A DNA stretch of 18,117 bases from Baffinella frigidus (lineage: Eukaryota; Cryptophyceae; Cryptomonadales; Baffinellaceae), in contig MU647609.1 of the NCBI GenBank assembly GCA_026770585.1, positions 36,418-54,534 of the forward strand, read 5' to 3'. Both the position numbers and the translations under genes were made by a program. Below, piece after piece: positions 1 through 7,385 of this stretch. Position 1 is the first letter of the stretch; the number at the start of each line of letters is the position of its first letter. Below the pieces are notes generated by a model. The model was not told where the DNA came from. It saw nothing but the letters and a program-made list of their open reading frames with translations, and ran no database searches.

Positions 1-94
1 TTTGGTCCTTGGTAAATTTGGTCCTTGGTAAATTTGGTCCTTGGTAAATTTGGTCCTTGGTAAATTTGGTCCTTGGTAAATTTGGTCCTTGGTA
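1..94. repeat. 16-bp tandem repeat at the left window edge
   Basis: The unit TTTGGTCCTTGGTAAA is repeated head to tail about six times without visible variation, starting at base 1, so the array probably continues outside the window. The unit length is not a multiple of three and no credible coding frame runs through it, so I read it as an intergenic minisatellite. Confidence 0.95.
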
Positions 95-390
95 ATGCGG
101 CTTATTTATGCTAGCGTCTATACAGAATACATGGATCTTGGTTGAATACATGTCTTTAATACAAATCATTATCATAAACCAATTGAAAATGCCGTGCATT
201 GCATGTCTCACAGAACAAGTACAAAACAATCTCTGTTTCGAAACAACAACATTCACTCAAGAATTTAACTTTGATACAAATTTAATTTGAAAATTTACAC
301 CACCGCACGCCACACATCAACATCCATTACTGCAATCACTCCACAACCACTCCACAACCACTCCACTAGGGCGGGAATAGACCTATGGTC
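95..390. other. AT-rich stretch with no convincing gene
   Basis: Between the left repeat and the stop codon of the 1,286-aa gene there is a 60-codon plus-strand frame (108-290). It has no recognisable domain and I do not call it. At 337-366 an 11-bp unit (CACTCCACAAC) is repeated about 2.7 times just downstream of the minus-strand stop, so it probably lies in the 3' untranslated region of that gene. Confidence 0.6.
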
Positions 391-3300
391 CTATGCTGTC
401 AAGTGGTCCTTTGCAGCCCCATACAGTCTCCATAGTGTGCATATCTCACCAGAGGGCATCATGCTTGGGGCGGCAAATCGTACGTTGACATATAGAAGGT
501 TCTTACGTGCGACAATCTTCTTGAGAGCACCCAATACCGCTTGGCGCCCGGTCGGCGAGTCATCCGTCGCCACGTGCGTCGTGAAGAAGGTGTGGCACGA
601 TTCCCCGTACTTACTCTTCAGCTGAGCATCGTCAGGGAAGTTCACCTTGAGAGAGGGGAGCTTACCCAGCATGCTGAGCATGTACTTGTCTTGGTGCTGG
701 GTGCTGATGCGTGGCGGTGCCAGCGCTCGCCTGAGACGCGTGCAGTTGGACTCGAACTGTCTATAATCGCGCGTCTTCGTGTCGACGACCTCGATCATCG
801 CACACGTCGCATTACCCATCATACTCATGACAGCGTCTGGTCCATTGGCCGCCACATGCAAGGGGATGACCGGGACCACGCGCTGGTTCACGAGCCTCTT
901 GACGTCGATGCCTGGTTGAATACCAGTCTTGGTTCGTTGTACACACTGAAACCCCCCCGTACTGACAATCTTCTTGTAAAACACATCCATGTTACCCGAA
1001 ACGTGTTCGCTAGTCCCCATGAACATTGACGGTCGCATGCTGCTGCCCTTCACCTGCATACCAGACGATATGGTTGAGACGTGTGAAGACAGGAGCCCCT
1101 TGATTGTTATGTCGACGGCGTTCTCGAGTATGATTGGGCCCTTGAAGTGTCCCATGGCGGTCGCTGTTTTGCTGTCAACTTCGTCGGATGTCGCATCTGT
1201 GAGTGCGCCGCGGTGCATGACTTCACATGGGATGTCTCCAGAACCCATGAGTACATACCCCGTGCCCTCGACCACGTTCGTGTGCATGAAGCCGTCTTTG
1301 CGCATGACGCTCAGCGTGCAAGTGCAGTGCCCGGACAGGCCCGCCCCTGCAGAGTCGTTCGTGGTCGGCGCCGACAACGCCAGGCGCTGGCCTGGTTGCT
1401 TGCATCCAAATGCATTGAGACCGCCTCCCACATTCGAGGGAAGATCGACCACCATACCGGCGTCCATGGGATTAGAGGAAGTATACTTGGTCGAACAACT
1501 GGCCTGCGTGGAATCCTCCGCGCCTCCATGCTTCATGTCGTTTGCCTGGCTAGGCGAACCCGTTACAAAGTAACCCAGGTTACACTGCACCTTTTCACGA
1601 AGTACCTGCGAGACTAGCAAAATGCTCCGCTGCTCCTGCTTAGACAGGTCACTCAGTCGCATGCAGCGGATTGTTTCTTCGTCCGGGGTCGCGGCACAGT
1701 TATTGAGATTGATCGTAGGGAGGTGTTTAGTTTTCGTCCGCATTGCGTCCGTTTCCTGGCCATGGAAGTACTCGCGAGACACGCACTTTGAACCGGTCGC
1801 GAGCGTATTCAGCACTGCCTTGCTCTGAAATGCACAGTTCTCACAGTCGTCAGTGTTCATGCCCACGCGTAGCTGTACGTCGTCTGGGCCACCGGAGCCT
1901 GTCCTCATCATGATTGCCTTCATGGCGGTCCCAAACGGAAGCATCGACTCCGTGGACATGTACTGCGGGACGCCTTGTGTGTCGACACAGCACGCTGTCT
2001 GGTCGGCAACGTAGTTGTCACACTTCTGAAATGCGTGTGTACACGAAGCCACTAGCTGCGCCAGGTTCAGCAGCTTCGAAGTACTGACACACTCACGACA
2101 CGTACATGTCCCAGAAAATGTCTCTGCGGCCGTGCATTTTGCGGCGTATGAAGGTTGGCCAGCTCGCTTGACAGAGACTCCCTTGCCAGAGACTCCCTTG
2201 ACAGAGACCCCCTTGACAGAAGCCCCCCGTTGCCAGGACGGCTGCACTTGCAGCCCAAGAAGCGGTTTCTGTGAAAAAGAAGCGGCGCTGTGCGACTGTA
2301 CAGTGTTGCGCGACTGTACAGTGTTGCGCGACTGTACAGTGTGGCGCGACTGTATAGTGTTAGAGAGAGCAATGTTCTGTGACACACCGAACAGCATCCG
2401 CTCAAACTTGCTAGAGACCGCTTCTGATACGCGCTCACACGTGCTGTTTGCGGTTGCCACGGAGTCATTGTTGTGGACGGAGTCATTGTTGTGGACGGAG
2501 TCATTGTTGTGGACGGAGTCATTGTTGTGGACGGAGTCATCGTCGGTTGAAACCAGGTGACATGCACAGGCGTGATTGTCGCATCGCATAAAGTGGGAGT
2601 CTGCCCTTGCGAATGGGAGGACTATGTCCTCTGCCTCTTTTGGAGACAGCTGTGCGAGGTAGAGTGCGTGCGTCACAGCCAGGATACCCATGAATGGGTG
2701 GACGTCACGCCCCGTCTCAAGTTTGAAGTGTGGCTCCAGTGCGTAACTGTGCGTCGAAAACAACGGACCGTACTTTTCAGCCTCCGTCTTTTTGGCTTGC
2801 CACGCGGCGTCTTCCTCGGTGGTTCCACTCTGATACGCTGCACGTGACACCTGAGAGTCTACCACCACCGTTGGTGCACCGATCGGGTACGGCTGCCTCA
2901 TACCAACCATTGACGCCGTGCAGTATCGAGTCTGCAGCTTCGGCGAGAGTTCGTTCATTGCGATCTGTGGTTGTTGCTCATCCTCAAACGCCTGACACGC
3001 TTCCTCAAATTCTTCGCTGTTTGCGTCTTCTGGCAGCGTTTTGCCTACATTTTCTTGCGTATTCGAGACGATGTTCTTCACACCCTTCTCTAGGGCAACC
3101 TTGGTAGAGATGAAGCGACGGATGTCATTCTCGAGCTTCTTATCGTACTTTGCGAAGGCCCCCTTTCCAATACCCGCCCCGACATTCTCACACAGATCCG
3201 TGATGAAGCTCCCTGGCGCGCTGGACATTTCCTGAATTAACTTGTCGAAACCTGGCTGGATCTGTCGACTTCCGACAACCAGAGGTGTATGGTCATTGTC

Positions 3301-4251
3301 TTTGGTACACCCCTTAGTGTAGGTCACACACCCGTCAGCCATCATCGACCCACCAGTCTTGTCTTGGAAACACAGCGAGGTGAAATTTCCACCGACGACC
3401 AGGTCCATCGAATGCGCTTGTAGGTTTATCCCGCTGTTTTTCGTCTCGAGGTTCACATGTGTGTCTCCCTCTGTCGCACACTGCAGCGCCAGCGCCATCG
3501 GGATGTAAGCGCCCGACAGGTGGTTGAGACCGTCGAAGTTTCCGTCCCCCGTGATCACCCCCGTGGCGTTGACAATTCGGTTATGCAGCGCCACGGGCTC
3601 GGTGAAAGAATGCACCGTCAGTGAACCCGAGTGCGGCTCGCCGGTGCCCATACCCTCAATCACATCAGCGCACATCGGGAACGCCACAGTCTGCCCCCAC
3701 TGCACAACGGGATACCCAAGCTTCCGCAACACCTTTGCGTGTCTCGCCGAAGAAACCAATACCCCACAACGGTCGTGTGTCGAGATGGACGAGATGATGC
3801 GGTTGCTCCGTGCGTCAAAGCCAATCTCAGACGGAACATCATCGCGAGCGTGTACGGTGTGGTTCCCCAGCGTCGCAAAAAGATATGGCTTCTTCGAGTC
3901 ATACACGCTACCGTCACACACCACCGGCACGGCCACGGGGGCGCCTACACCCCCACCGCCTACGCCCCCACCGCCTACGCCCCCACCGCCTACGCCCCCA
4001 CCGCCTACGCCCCCACCGGGCAGCACGAGTGTAGGCGCCGGTGGGGGTGTAGGCGCTCTGCATTGACAACCATCACCCCCCCCATCACACCCCCCATCAC
4101 ACCCCCTGCAACCCTCACAACAACAGCCCGCGGGTGTCTCGGTTGGGGGCTCTACTGTCACTACGAAGCTTGGTACATCTCCGTTGTTATCGCCGTTGTT
4201 ATCGCCGTTGTTATCGGCGTTGTTCTCCACATCGTACATCGTACGCACCAT
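391..4251 (-). CDS. Large repeat-rich protein, possible papain/transglutaminase-like cysteine peptidase
   Basis: This intact 1,286-aa frame starts at ATG 4251, 32 bp downstream of a TATATA box, and ends in TAG. Residues 10-25 are an Asn/Gly/Asp repeat, 42-65 are very Cys-rich and 78-103 are a GGGGV repeat. Conserved-looking globular sequence covers about 110-565. Further repeats follow: DSVHNN (572-598), NTVQSR (630-655) and GVSVK (676-697). The C-terminal region contains DDCENCA (Cys803), SGHC (His975) and VVEGTG (Glu995), in the order and context of a papain-fold or transglutaminase-like Cys-His-acid triad. That assignment is inferred from local motifs only. There is no signal peptide or membrane segment. 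Length and position could suggest a structural protein, but I see no capsid signature. A second in-frame ATG lies four codons downstream. Confidence 0.85.
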   Translation of the reverse strand: MVRTMYDVENNADNNGDNNGDNNGDVPSFVVTVEPPTETPAGCCCEGCRGCDGGCDGGGDGCQCRAPTPPPAPTLVLPGGGVGGGGVGGGGVGGGGVGGGGVGAPVAVPVVCDGSVYDSKKPYLFATLGNHTVHARDDVPSEIGFDARSNRIISSISTHDRCGVLVSSARHAKVLRKLGYPVVQWGQTVAFPMCADVIEGMGTGEPHSGSLTVHSFTEPVALHNRIVNATGVITGDGNFDGLNHLSGAYIPMALALQCATEGDTHVNLETKNSGINLQAHSMDLVVGGNFTSLCFQDKTGGSMMADGCVTYTKGCTKDNDHTPLVVGSRQIQPGFDKLIQEMSSAPGSFITDLCENVGAGIGKGAFAKYDKKLENDIRRFISTKVALEKGVKNIVSNTQENVGKTLPEDANSEEFEEACQAFEDEQQPQIAMNELSPKLQTRYCTASMVGMRQPYPIGAPTVVVDSQVSRAAYQSGTTEEDAAWQAKKTEAEKYGPLFSTHSYALEPHFKLETGRDVHPFMGILAVTHALYLAQLSPKEAEDIVLPFARADSHFMRCDNHACACHLVSTDDDSVHNNDSVHNNDSVHNNDSVHNNDSVATANSTCERVSEAVSSKFERMLFGVSQNIALSNTIQSRHTVQSRNTVQSRNTVQSHSAASFSQKPLLGLQVQPSWQRGASVKGVSVKGVSGKGVSVKRAGQPSYAAKCTAAETFSGTCTCRECVSTSKLLNLAQLVASCTHAFQKCDNYVADQTACCVDTQGVPQYMSTESMLPFGTAMKAIMMRTGSGGPDDVQLRVGMNTDDCENCAFQSKAVLNTLATGSKCVSREYFHGQETDAMRTKTKHLPTINLNNCAATPDEETIRCMRLSDLSKQEQRSILLVSQVLREKVQCNLGYFVTGSPSQANDMKHGGAEDSTQASCSTKYTSSNPMDAGMVVDLPSNVGGGLNAFGCKQPGQRLALSAPTTNDSAGAGLSGHCTCTLSVMRKDGFMHTNVVEGTGYVLMGSGDIPCEVMHRGALTDATSDEVDSKTATAMGHFKGPIILENAVDITIKGLLSSHVSTISSGMQVKGSSMRPSMFMGTSEHVSGNMDVFYKKIVSTGGFQCVQRTKTGIQPGIDVKRLVNQRVVPVIPLHVAANGPDAVMSMMGNATCAMIEVVDTKTRDYRQFESNCTRLRRALAPPRISTQHQDKYMLSMLGKLPSLKVNFPDDAQLKSKYGESCHTFFTTHVATDDSPTGRQAVLGALKKIVARKNLLYVNVRFAAPSMMPSGEICTLWRLYGAAKDHLTA
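2161..2226 (-). repeat. 15-bp coding repeat (GVSVK units)
   Basis: About four units of 15 bp encode (V/A)S(V/G)KG around residues 676-697 of the large protein. The period keeps the reading frame. Confidence 0.85.
2286..2364 (-). repeat. 18-bp coding repeat (NTVQSR units)
   Basis: About four units of 18 bp, containing TGTACAGTGTTGCGCGAC on the plus strand, encode NTVQSR around residues 630-655. One unit carries small changes (NTIQSR/HTVQSR). Confidence 0.9.
2457..2538 (-). repeat. 18-bp coding repeat (DSVHNN units)
   Basis: About four and a half units of 18 bp (plus strand GTCATTGTTGTGGACGGA) encode DSVHNN at residues 572-598. The copies are nearly identical in DNA, which suggests recent expansion. 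Confidence 0.95.
3943..4020 (-). repeat. 15-bp coding repeat (GGGGV units)
   Basis: About five units of 15 bp (plus strand CGCCTACGCCCCCAC) encode the GGGGV linker at residues 78-103. This is probably a flexible spacer between the Cys-rich N-terminus and the first globular region. Confidence 0.95.
4177..4224 (-). repeat. 12-bp coding repeat (NNGD units)
   Basis: Three units of 12 bp plus one variant (NNAD) encode the Asn/Gly/Asp-rich segment at residues 10-25 of the large protein. Confidence 0.9.
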
Positions 4252-4281
4252 GGCACCGTTATCTGTCGCACCACTCGCCTC

Positions 4282-4485
4282 CTATATAGTACATAAAAGC
4301 GGACCGGAAGTGGTCCATAGTGGTTCCGCCCCGATTGCCGCAATCGCCCGTTTGGGTTTAGGTCCTTTGGTTTTTTGGGTTACTTTGGTGCTTTGGTGCT
4401 TTTCTTTACACTCACATCCGCAAAGAGACCTGCACAGTATCAATGCACACATAAGCGTGGCTGTTGTGGATTGGCGGTGTACCAT
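4282..4485 (-). pseudogene. Short ORF with duplicated signal peptide, probable gene remnant
   Basis: A 67-codon frame from ATG 4485 begins with a hydrophobic leader. Fourteen of its first 23 residues match the signal peptide of the neighbouring gene that starts at 5841, and the shared core is STTAT. The DNA match runs without gaps over roughly 70 bases (4413-4485 against 5769-5841). After the leader the sequence turns basic and low in complexity (KEKHQSTKV, KTKGPKPKR) and shows no relation to the neighbour. The frame ends inside the TATA region of the 1,286-aa gene, and no TATA-like box is visible about 35 bp upstream. I read it as the remnant of a tandem duplication, although a small secreted peptide cannot be excluded. 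Confidence 0.45.
4283..4288 (-). promoter_or_regulatory. TATA-like box of the 1,286-aa gene
   Basis: On the minus strand the sequence reads ACTATATAGG, with TATATA 32-37 bp upstream of ATG 4251. Similar boxes at similar distances precede the 147-aa and RING-like genes, which supports a TATA-type core promoter with a very short leader. Confidence 0.5.
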
Positions 4486-4526
4486 TGTGGTTGAAAAAAA
4501 ATCTGACAGGCACACGCATTGCATCG

Positions 4527-5552
4527 CTAGTCTACACCCTGCTTCAGTGTGAATGCTTGACACGCACGTTCGACCCATTCCCCCTCCTTTGGCTCCGTGC
4601 ACTCCTGTGAGCAGTTGATGCTCTTTGCGAGCATCGTCGTCGCAATATCCAGATTACCACAATCACCAGGGCCAATGTATGTCGCAGGTGACGGGCATGC
4701 AAATCGATTACACGGAAGACACTCGTTCGGCTCAGACGACAGCGTTCCGTTGCCACATTCGAAGTCCAGGAAATGATTTTCCGGACAGTGCATCGCAGAC
4801 GGTACGGGGCAAATCTCACACCAGCCCGTCTCGTTGATTACCGGGTCGCAACCGGCATGATACTCACCTTCGCCACACTTCAGAAGCACGCCGCTCGCGG
4901 CGCAGCTGCTGCTGCTGTGGTTGCTCTTAGTATCAACACACACGGTGTCGCCAGCATTATTACCCCCGTCCCCACAAGGCGCCACGACGGTCATATTGTC
5001 GCCACACTTGGAACAATTCGCACAGATCCCCGGGTTGCCAACGAAATCACACCCAACGAGGTACTCGCCCACCCCGCACTGCATGCAGGGTGTGACGGGG
5101 ATGTAAGTGGTGTTTTTACATTGCACACAAGGCGGTACGGGACGTCCCCAAATATTCCACTGTGCGAAACGCAGAACGATGTAATTTTCGCGCAGTTGTT
5201 TCACTACCAAACCAAGCTGCGAGTAGCTTGCATTGTTTTGAATATCTATAACATCAGTCCTGTCATTTGTTGTCGTTTGTTCATGGATTTCGTCCCAGGT
5301 CTCATCTTCCCCGTTGCGTCCGTAAAGTTTGAACAGACTCGGCGTGCCCTTACTATTTATCGACACCAACTGTATGAATGCAATTTTTGTGACCACAAAT
5401 GGGTCAGGAAATGTAACGGTTATCCATTCCCCCTTGTACTCTGAGCTTGCCTCAAGACTCGCAGATCCAAAATACTTCCCGCTTGTGAATTGGTAGCTAA
5501 AAGACGGTTTCGTGATGTAATATGAGGAGTTTCGCATGACGAGCCCAATCAT
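4527..5552 (-). CDS. Beta-sandwich plus Cys-rich secreted protein, 3' part of a frame-broken gene
   Basis: This 341-codon frame (ATG 5552, stop TAG) lacks a signal peptide of its own. Residues about 1-138 look like a discoidin/galactose-binding-like beta-sandwich (for example GEWITVTFPDPFVV, LFKLYGRNGEDETWDEI, VLRFAQWNIWGRP). From residue 142 on there are many CxxC knots with the spacing of TNF-receptor or ephrin-receptor-like modules (CVQC, CMQCGVGEYLVGC, CANCSKC, CEICPV, CLPC). It overlaps by 56 bases the 114-codon frame that supplies a signal peptide and the first part of the same sandwich. A one-base frame change between 5500 and 5552 would join them. It may therefore be expressed only as part of the joined product. 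Likely role: attachment or surface protein. Confidence 0.75.
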   Translation of the reverse strand: MIGLVMRNSSYYITKPSFSYQFTSGKYFGSASLEASSEYKGEWITVTFPDPFVVTKIAFIQLVSINSKGTPSLFKLYGRNGEDETWDEIHEQTTTNDRTDVIDIQNNASYSQLGLVVKQLRENYIVLRFAQWNIWGRPVPPCVQCKNTTYIPVTPCMQCGVGEYLVGCDFVGNPGICANCSKCGDNMTVVAPCGDGGNNAGDTVCVDTKSNHSSSSCAASGVLLKCGEGEYHAGCDPVINETGWCEICPVPSAMHCPENHFLDFECGNGTLSSEPNECLPCNRFACPSPATYIGPGDCGNLDIATTMLAKSINCSQECTEPKEGEWVERACQAFTLKQGVD

Positions 5553-5841
5553 CTATGGAAATTGAATTTGGGGCTGCTGTTCTGACCACATGGACACCAT
5601 TACCATAAGCTTGACCTGTCATTGTAAAATTTGCACTCGAACTCGTTTTTGTCAACGACGAAGAAATCCAATCAAAATACGAAGTGGGTGGATACGGTTG
5701 CTCTGCAACAGGTGACATGTTGCCGAGGGAAGGCATGAACGTGTCTGGCGGACACGACGGGCTTGCGTGCACGCCGCGGAGAGACGTGCATAGCAAGACG
5801 GCAAACATAATCGTGGCTGTCGTGGAGCGTAGGTGTATCAT
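5497..5841 (-). CDS. Signal peptide and start of beta-sandwich, 5' part of the frame-broken gene
   Basis: This 114-codon frame begins at ATG 5841. It has a clear signal peptide (hydrophobic core IMFAVLLCTSL, likely cut near VHA-S at about residue 27), then a Ser/Thr-rich segment and a YGNG-containing strand (79-82) typical of the start of the beta-sandwich modules in such proteins. After about residue 97 the sequence loses protein-like character and stops at TAG 5499-5497, while the neighbouring frame (4527-5552) continues the domain. A minus-strand TATATA lies at 5916-5921, 75-80 bp upstream, so the leader would be longer than in other genes here. Together the two frames would give a protein of about 440 residues. 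Confidence 0.7.
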   Translation of the reverse strand: MIHLRSTTATIMFAVLLCTSLRGVHASPSCPPDTFMPSLGNMSPVAEQPYPPTSYFDWISSSLTKTSSSANFTMTGQAYGNGVHVVRTAAPNSISIDDWARHAKLLILHHETVF

Positions 5842-5915
5842 TGTGGCTGTGAGACGGTGCTAGAGGGAGTACCCTGCCGGTGCACCGGCTTATGTACACG
5901 AGCCAAACCGCTGCA

Positions 5916-5921
5916 TATATA
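5916..5921 (-). promoter_or_regulatory. TATA-like box, minus-strand side of the divergent promoter
   Basis: TATATA sits 75-80 bp upstream of ATG 5841. Between the box and the start codon lies a perfect 14-bp palindrome, GCCGGTGCACCGGC (5876-5889), which could be a regulatory-protein site or a leader hairpin. No function is shown by sequence alone. Confidence 0.35.
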
Positions 5922-6000
5922 CCACGAGCAAGTGTCCCCCCGACCCATGCGTTTTGAGAGAATGTTTCGCTTGGTACTATTTAACACCACAAGCGTATGT

Positions 6001-6105
6001 GTTTTCATTCCGTGCTGTTTTCATTCCGTGCTGTTTTCATTCCGTACTGTTTTGATTCCGTGCTGTTTTCATTCCGTGCTGTTTTCATTCCGTGCTGTTT
6101 TCTTC
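6001..6105. repeat. 16-bp tandem repeat in the divergent promoter/leader
   Basis: The unit GTTTTCATTCCGTGCT is repeated about 6.5 times with single-base variants (CGTACT, TTGATT). It ends 15 bp before ATG 6121, so it fills the position of the core promoter or 5' leader of the large plus-strand gene. A weak TATTTAA lies upstream at 5978-5984. The period is not a multiple of three, consistent with a non-coding location. Confidence 0.95.
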
Positions 6106-6120
6106 TAAAAGCAGAAGAAA

Positions 6121-7329
6121 ATGTTTTCTCCCCCGCTTCTGCTGTTGCTTATCGTGCGGGCAGTGGCAGACCAATGCCCCCCTGTTTTTTTCCCCGACCG
6201 CAACTTTGTGGATCTAACGAATAGAATCACTTACGGAGAACCAGACTGCTCGTGGCGCTGCAACAAAAGCTACAGTGGACGAGGATGTGAAGCCGATTGT
6301 CTTGACAGCAGCAACACGTCATTTTCGTGTGAGGCGGGGACGCGCCTCGCACCATGCGAGGCGCCGCTGTTGCAGACATGCGTATCATGCCACCAAGAGG
6401 GCGGCGACGAAGCCCTGCAGGGGGGCTTCTCGTTTGGTGCATATACACAAGACAGTCAGCAATACGAGTTGCTGAAACGCCGAGGGTCCTTCGAGTATTC
6501 CAAGTTATACCCAGACGCCTTTATGAAGAGTCGAGTTGCAGTGAGGACACCGCAGCGGAACCAAGCAGAAGACCCTGTGCCATGGGCGGATGTCCTGTTT
6601 CCTGCCGAATCAAATTTACCAGCACTGAGATGGGCTGGGGTCGGGTGGATTGACCTGCAGTATGTCGCCATGCTGGGAGCACAAAAAAGCAACGTGTTCT
6701 TATCGCTCTACGCACCATATGCCAAGTTGGCCGTGTGCGGTCTCGAGACAGGTAATACAAAGCAATATTATGGTGTAAATGAACCATTACACATCAGGGG
6801 TCTGGTCTATGAGTTCCAATACCGCCAGCGGACTTTATACACCCCCCAGATAATAGTGAAAGCGTCGTTGATGTCACTCAATCTTACGGACCCGCTCCCT
6901 TACATTAGCGGGTCGTATACACTACCGTCAACTGGCCAATGGACGCGTGTTCAAAGACTCATCGACCTTTCAGACACCCAAGAGGGTCCAGAATTGGCAT
7001 GTCTGCAATTGGAATTTACCATGAAGAAGAACGAGATGCTATTAGACGACCTGCGCGTGTTTGCAAACCTTTTTGCTGATAGTAAGTTCAAGACACCAGA
7101 TACATTATCTCCATGGAGCACAATCGGGAGCGTAAATTTTGCAAGTGATGGAAATTTTGCAAGTGATGGAAATTTTGGAAATTTTGCAAGTGATGGTGAA
7201 CAAGATGGACACGGTCACTATGTGATTTTGGGGGCCGGGTTAATCAAGCAGCGTATACAGCTGAGACGAGTTGATGGCATGGGTAATCAAAATGTTGGGG
7301 GTGGCGTAGTGGTGTTGGGGGTGGCGTAG
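6121..7329 (+). CDS. Secreted Cys-rich/beta-sandwich protein, 5' part of a frame-broken large gene
   Basis: This 402-codon frame begins with a signal peptide (PLLLLLIVRAVA, cut near residue 17). Residues about 20-110 form a Cys-rich region (CSWRC, CEADC, CVSC). A first beta-sandwich module covers about 110-320 and ends in LLLDDLRVF. A second module starts at about 325 (STIGSVNF) and is interrupted by a short 18-bp repeat (FASDGN) and then by a G-rich minisatellite that leads to TAG 7327-7329. The second module is completed in another frame by the next ORF (VSYTRTSPAKTTVMIYMH ... IDVDNVFMYVDD). The stop is therefore probably not the natural end of the protein. Likely role: virion or cell-surface glycoprotein. 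Confidence 0.8.
   Translation: MFSPPLLLLLIVRAVADQCPPVFFPDRNFVDLTNRITYGEPDCSWRCNKSYSGRGCEADCLDSSNTSFSCEAGTRLAPCEAPLLQTCVSCHQEGGDEALQGGFSFGAYTQDSQQYELLKRRGSFEYSKLYPDAFMKSRVAVRTPQRNQAEDPVPWADVLFPAESNLPALRWAGVGWIDLQYVAMLGAQKSNVFLSLYAPYAKLAVCGLETGNTKQYYGVNEPLHIRGLVYEFQYRQRTLYTPQIIVKASLMSLNLTDPLPYISGSYTLPSTGQWTRVQRLIDLSDTQEGPELACLQLEFTMKKNEMLLDDLRVFANLFADSKFKTPDTLSPWSTIGSVNFASDGNFASDGNFGNFASDGEQDGHGHYVILGAGLIKQRIQLRRVDGMGNQNVGGGVVVLGVA
7136..7198 (+). repeat. 18-bp coding repeat (FASDGN)
   Basis: Units of AATTTTGCAAGTGATGGA, with one short spacer of nine bases, encode FASDGN about three times in a loop of the second beta-sandwich module. The period keeps the frame. Confidence 0.85.
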
Positions 7330-7360
7330 TGGCGCGAAATGTTGGGGGTGGCGTAGTGGC
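7294..7360 (+). repeat. G-rich minisatellite at the frame break
   Basis: GTTGGGGGTGGCGTAGTGG occurs three times, starting at 7294, 7314 and 7341, with spacings of 20 and 27 bases. The first spacing is not a multiple of three. The upstream frame stops at 7327-7329 and the downstream frame is open only from 7310, so a single frame change must lie between about 7310 and 7329. That interval includes a run of five G (7317-7321). Confidence 0.85.
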
Positions 7361-7385
7361 GCGCACGTCTCGATAGACGTGCGCG
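7360..7385. other. Strong hairpin between the two frames
   Basis: A perfect 11-bp inverted repeat (CGCGCACGTCT / AGACGTGCGCG) with a four-base loop lies 30 bases after the upstream stop. It could be a transcript-end hairpin (palindromes mark transcript 3' ends in mimivirus), a stimulator of recoding, or just part of the decaying minisatellite. Confidence 0.6.

Noticed and set aside
108-290. 60-aa plus-strand ORF
   Set aside because: AT-rich, with no leader, domain or promoter-like sequence, so chance is the best explanation.
2067-2567. 166-codon minus-strand frame and 142-codon plus-strand frame across the DSVHNN/NTVQSR repeats
   Set aside because: They are shadows created by repeat units of 18 bp, which keep all frames open. 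The 1,286-aa frame has the better protein character.
391-4251. 1,286-aa protein as a herpesvirus- or mirusvirus-type major capsid protein
   Set aside because: Only the length fits. The Cys-rich and repeat-filled N-terminus and the possible Cys-His-Glu motifs give no support for a capsid fold.
3631-4296. 221-codon plus-strand ORF opposite the N-terminus of the large protein
   Set aside because: It is a low-complexity translation of the GGGGV and NNGD repeats on the wrong strand.
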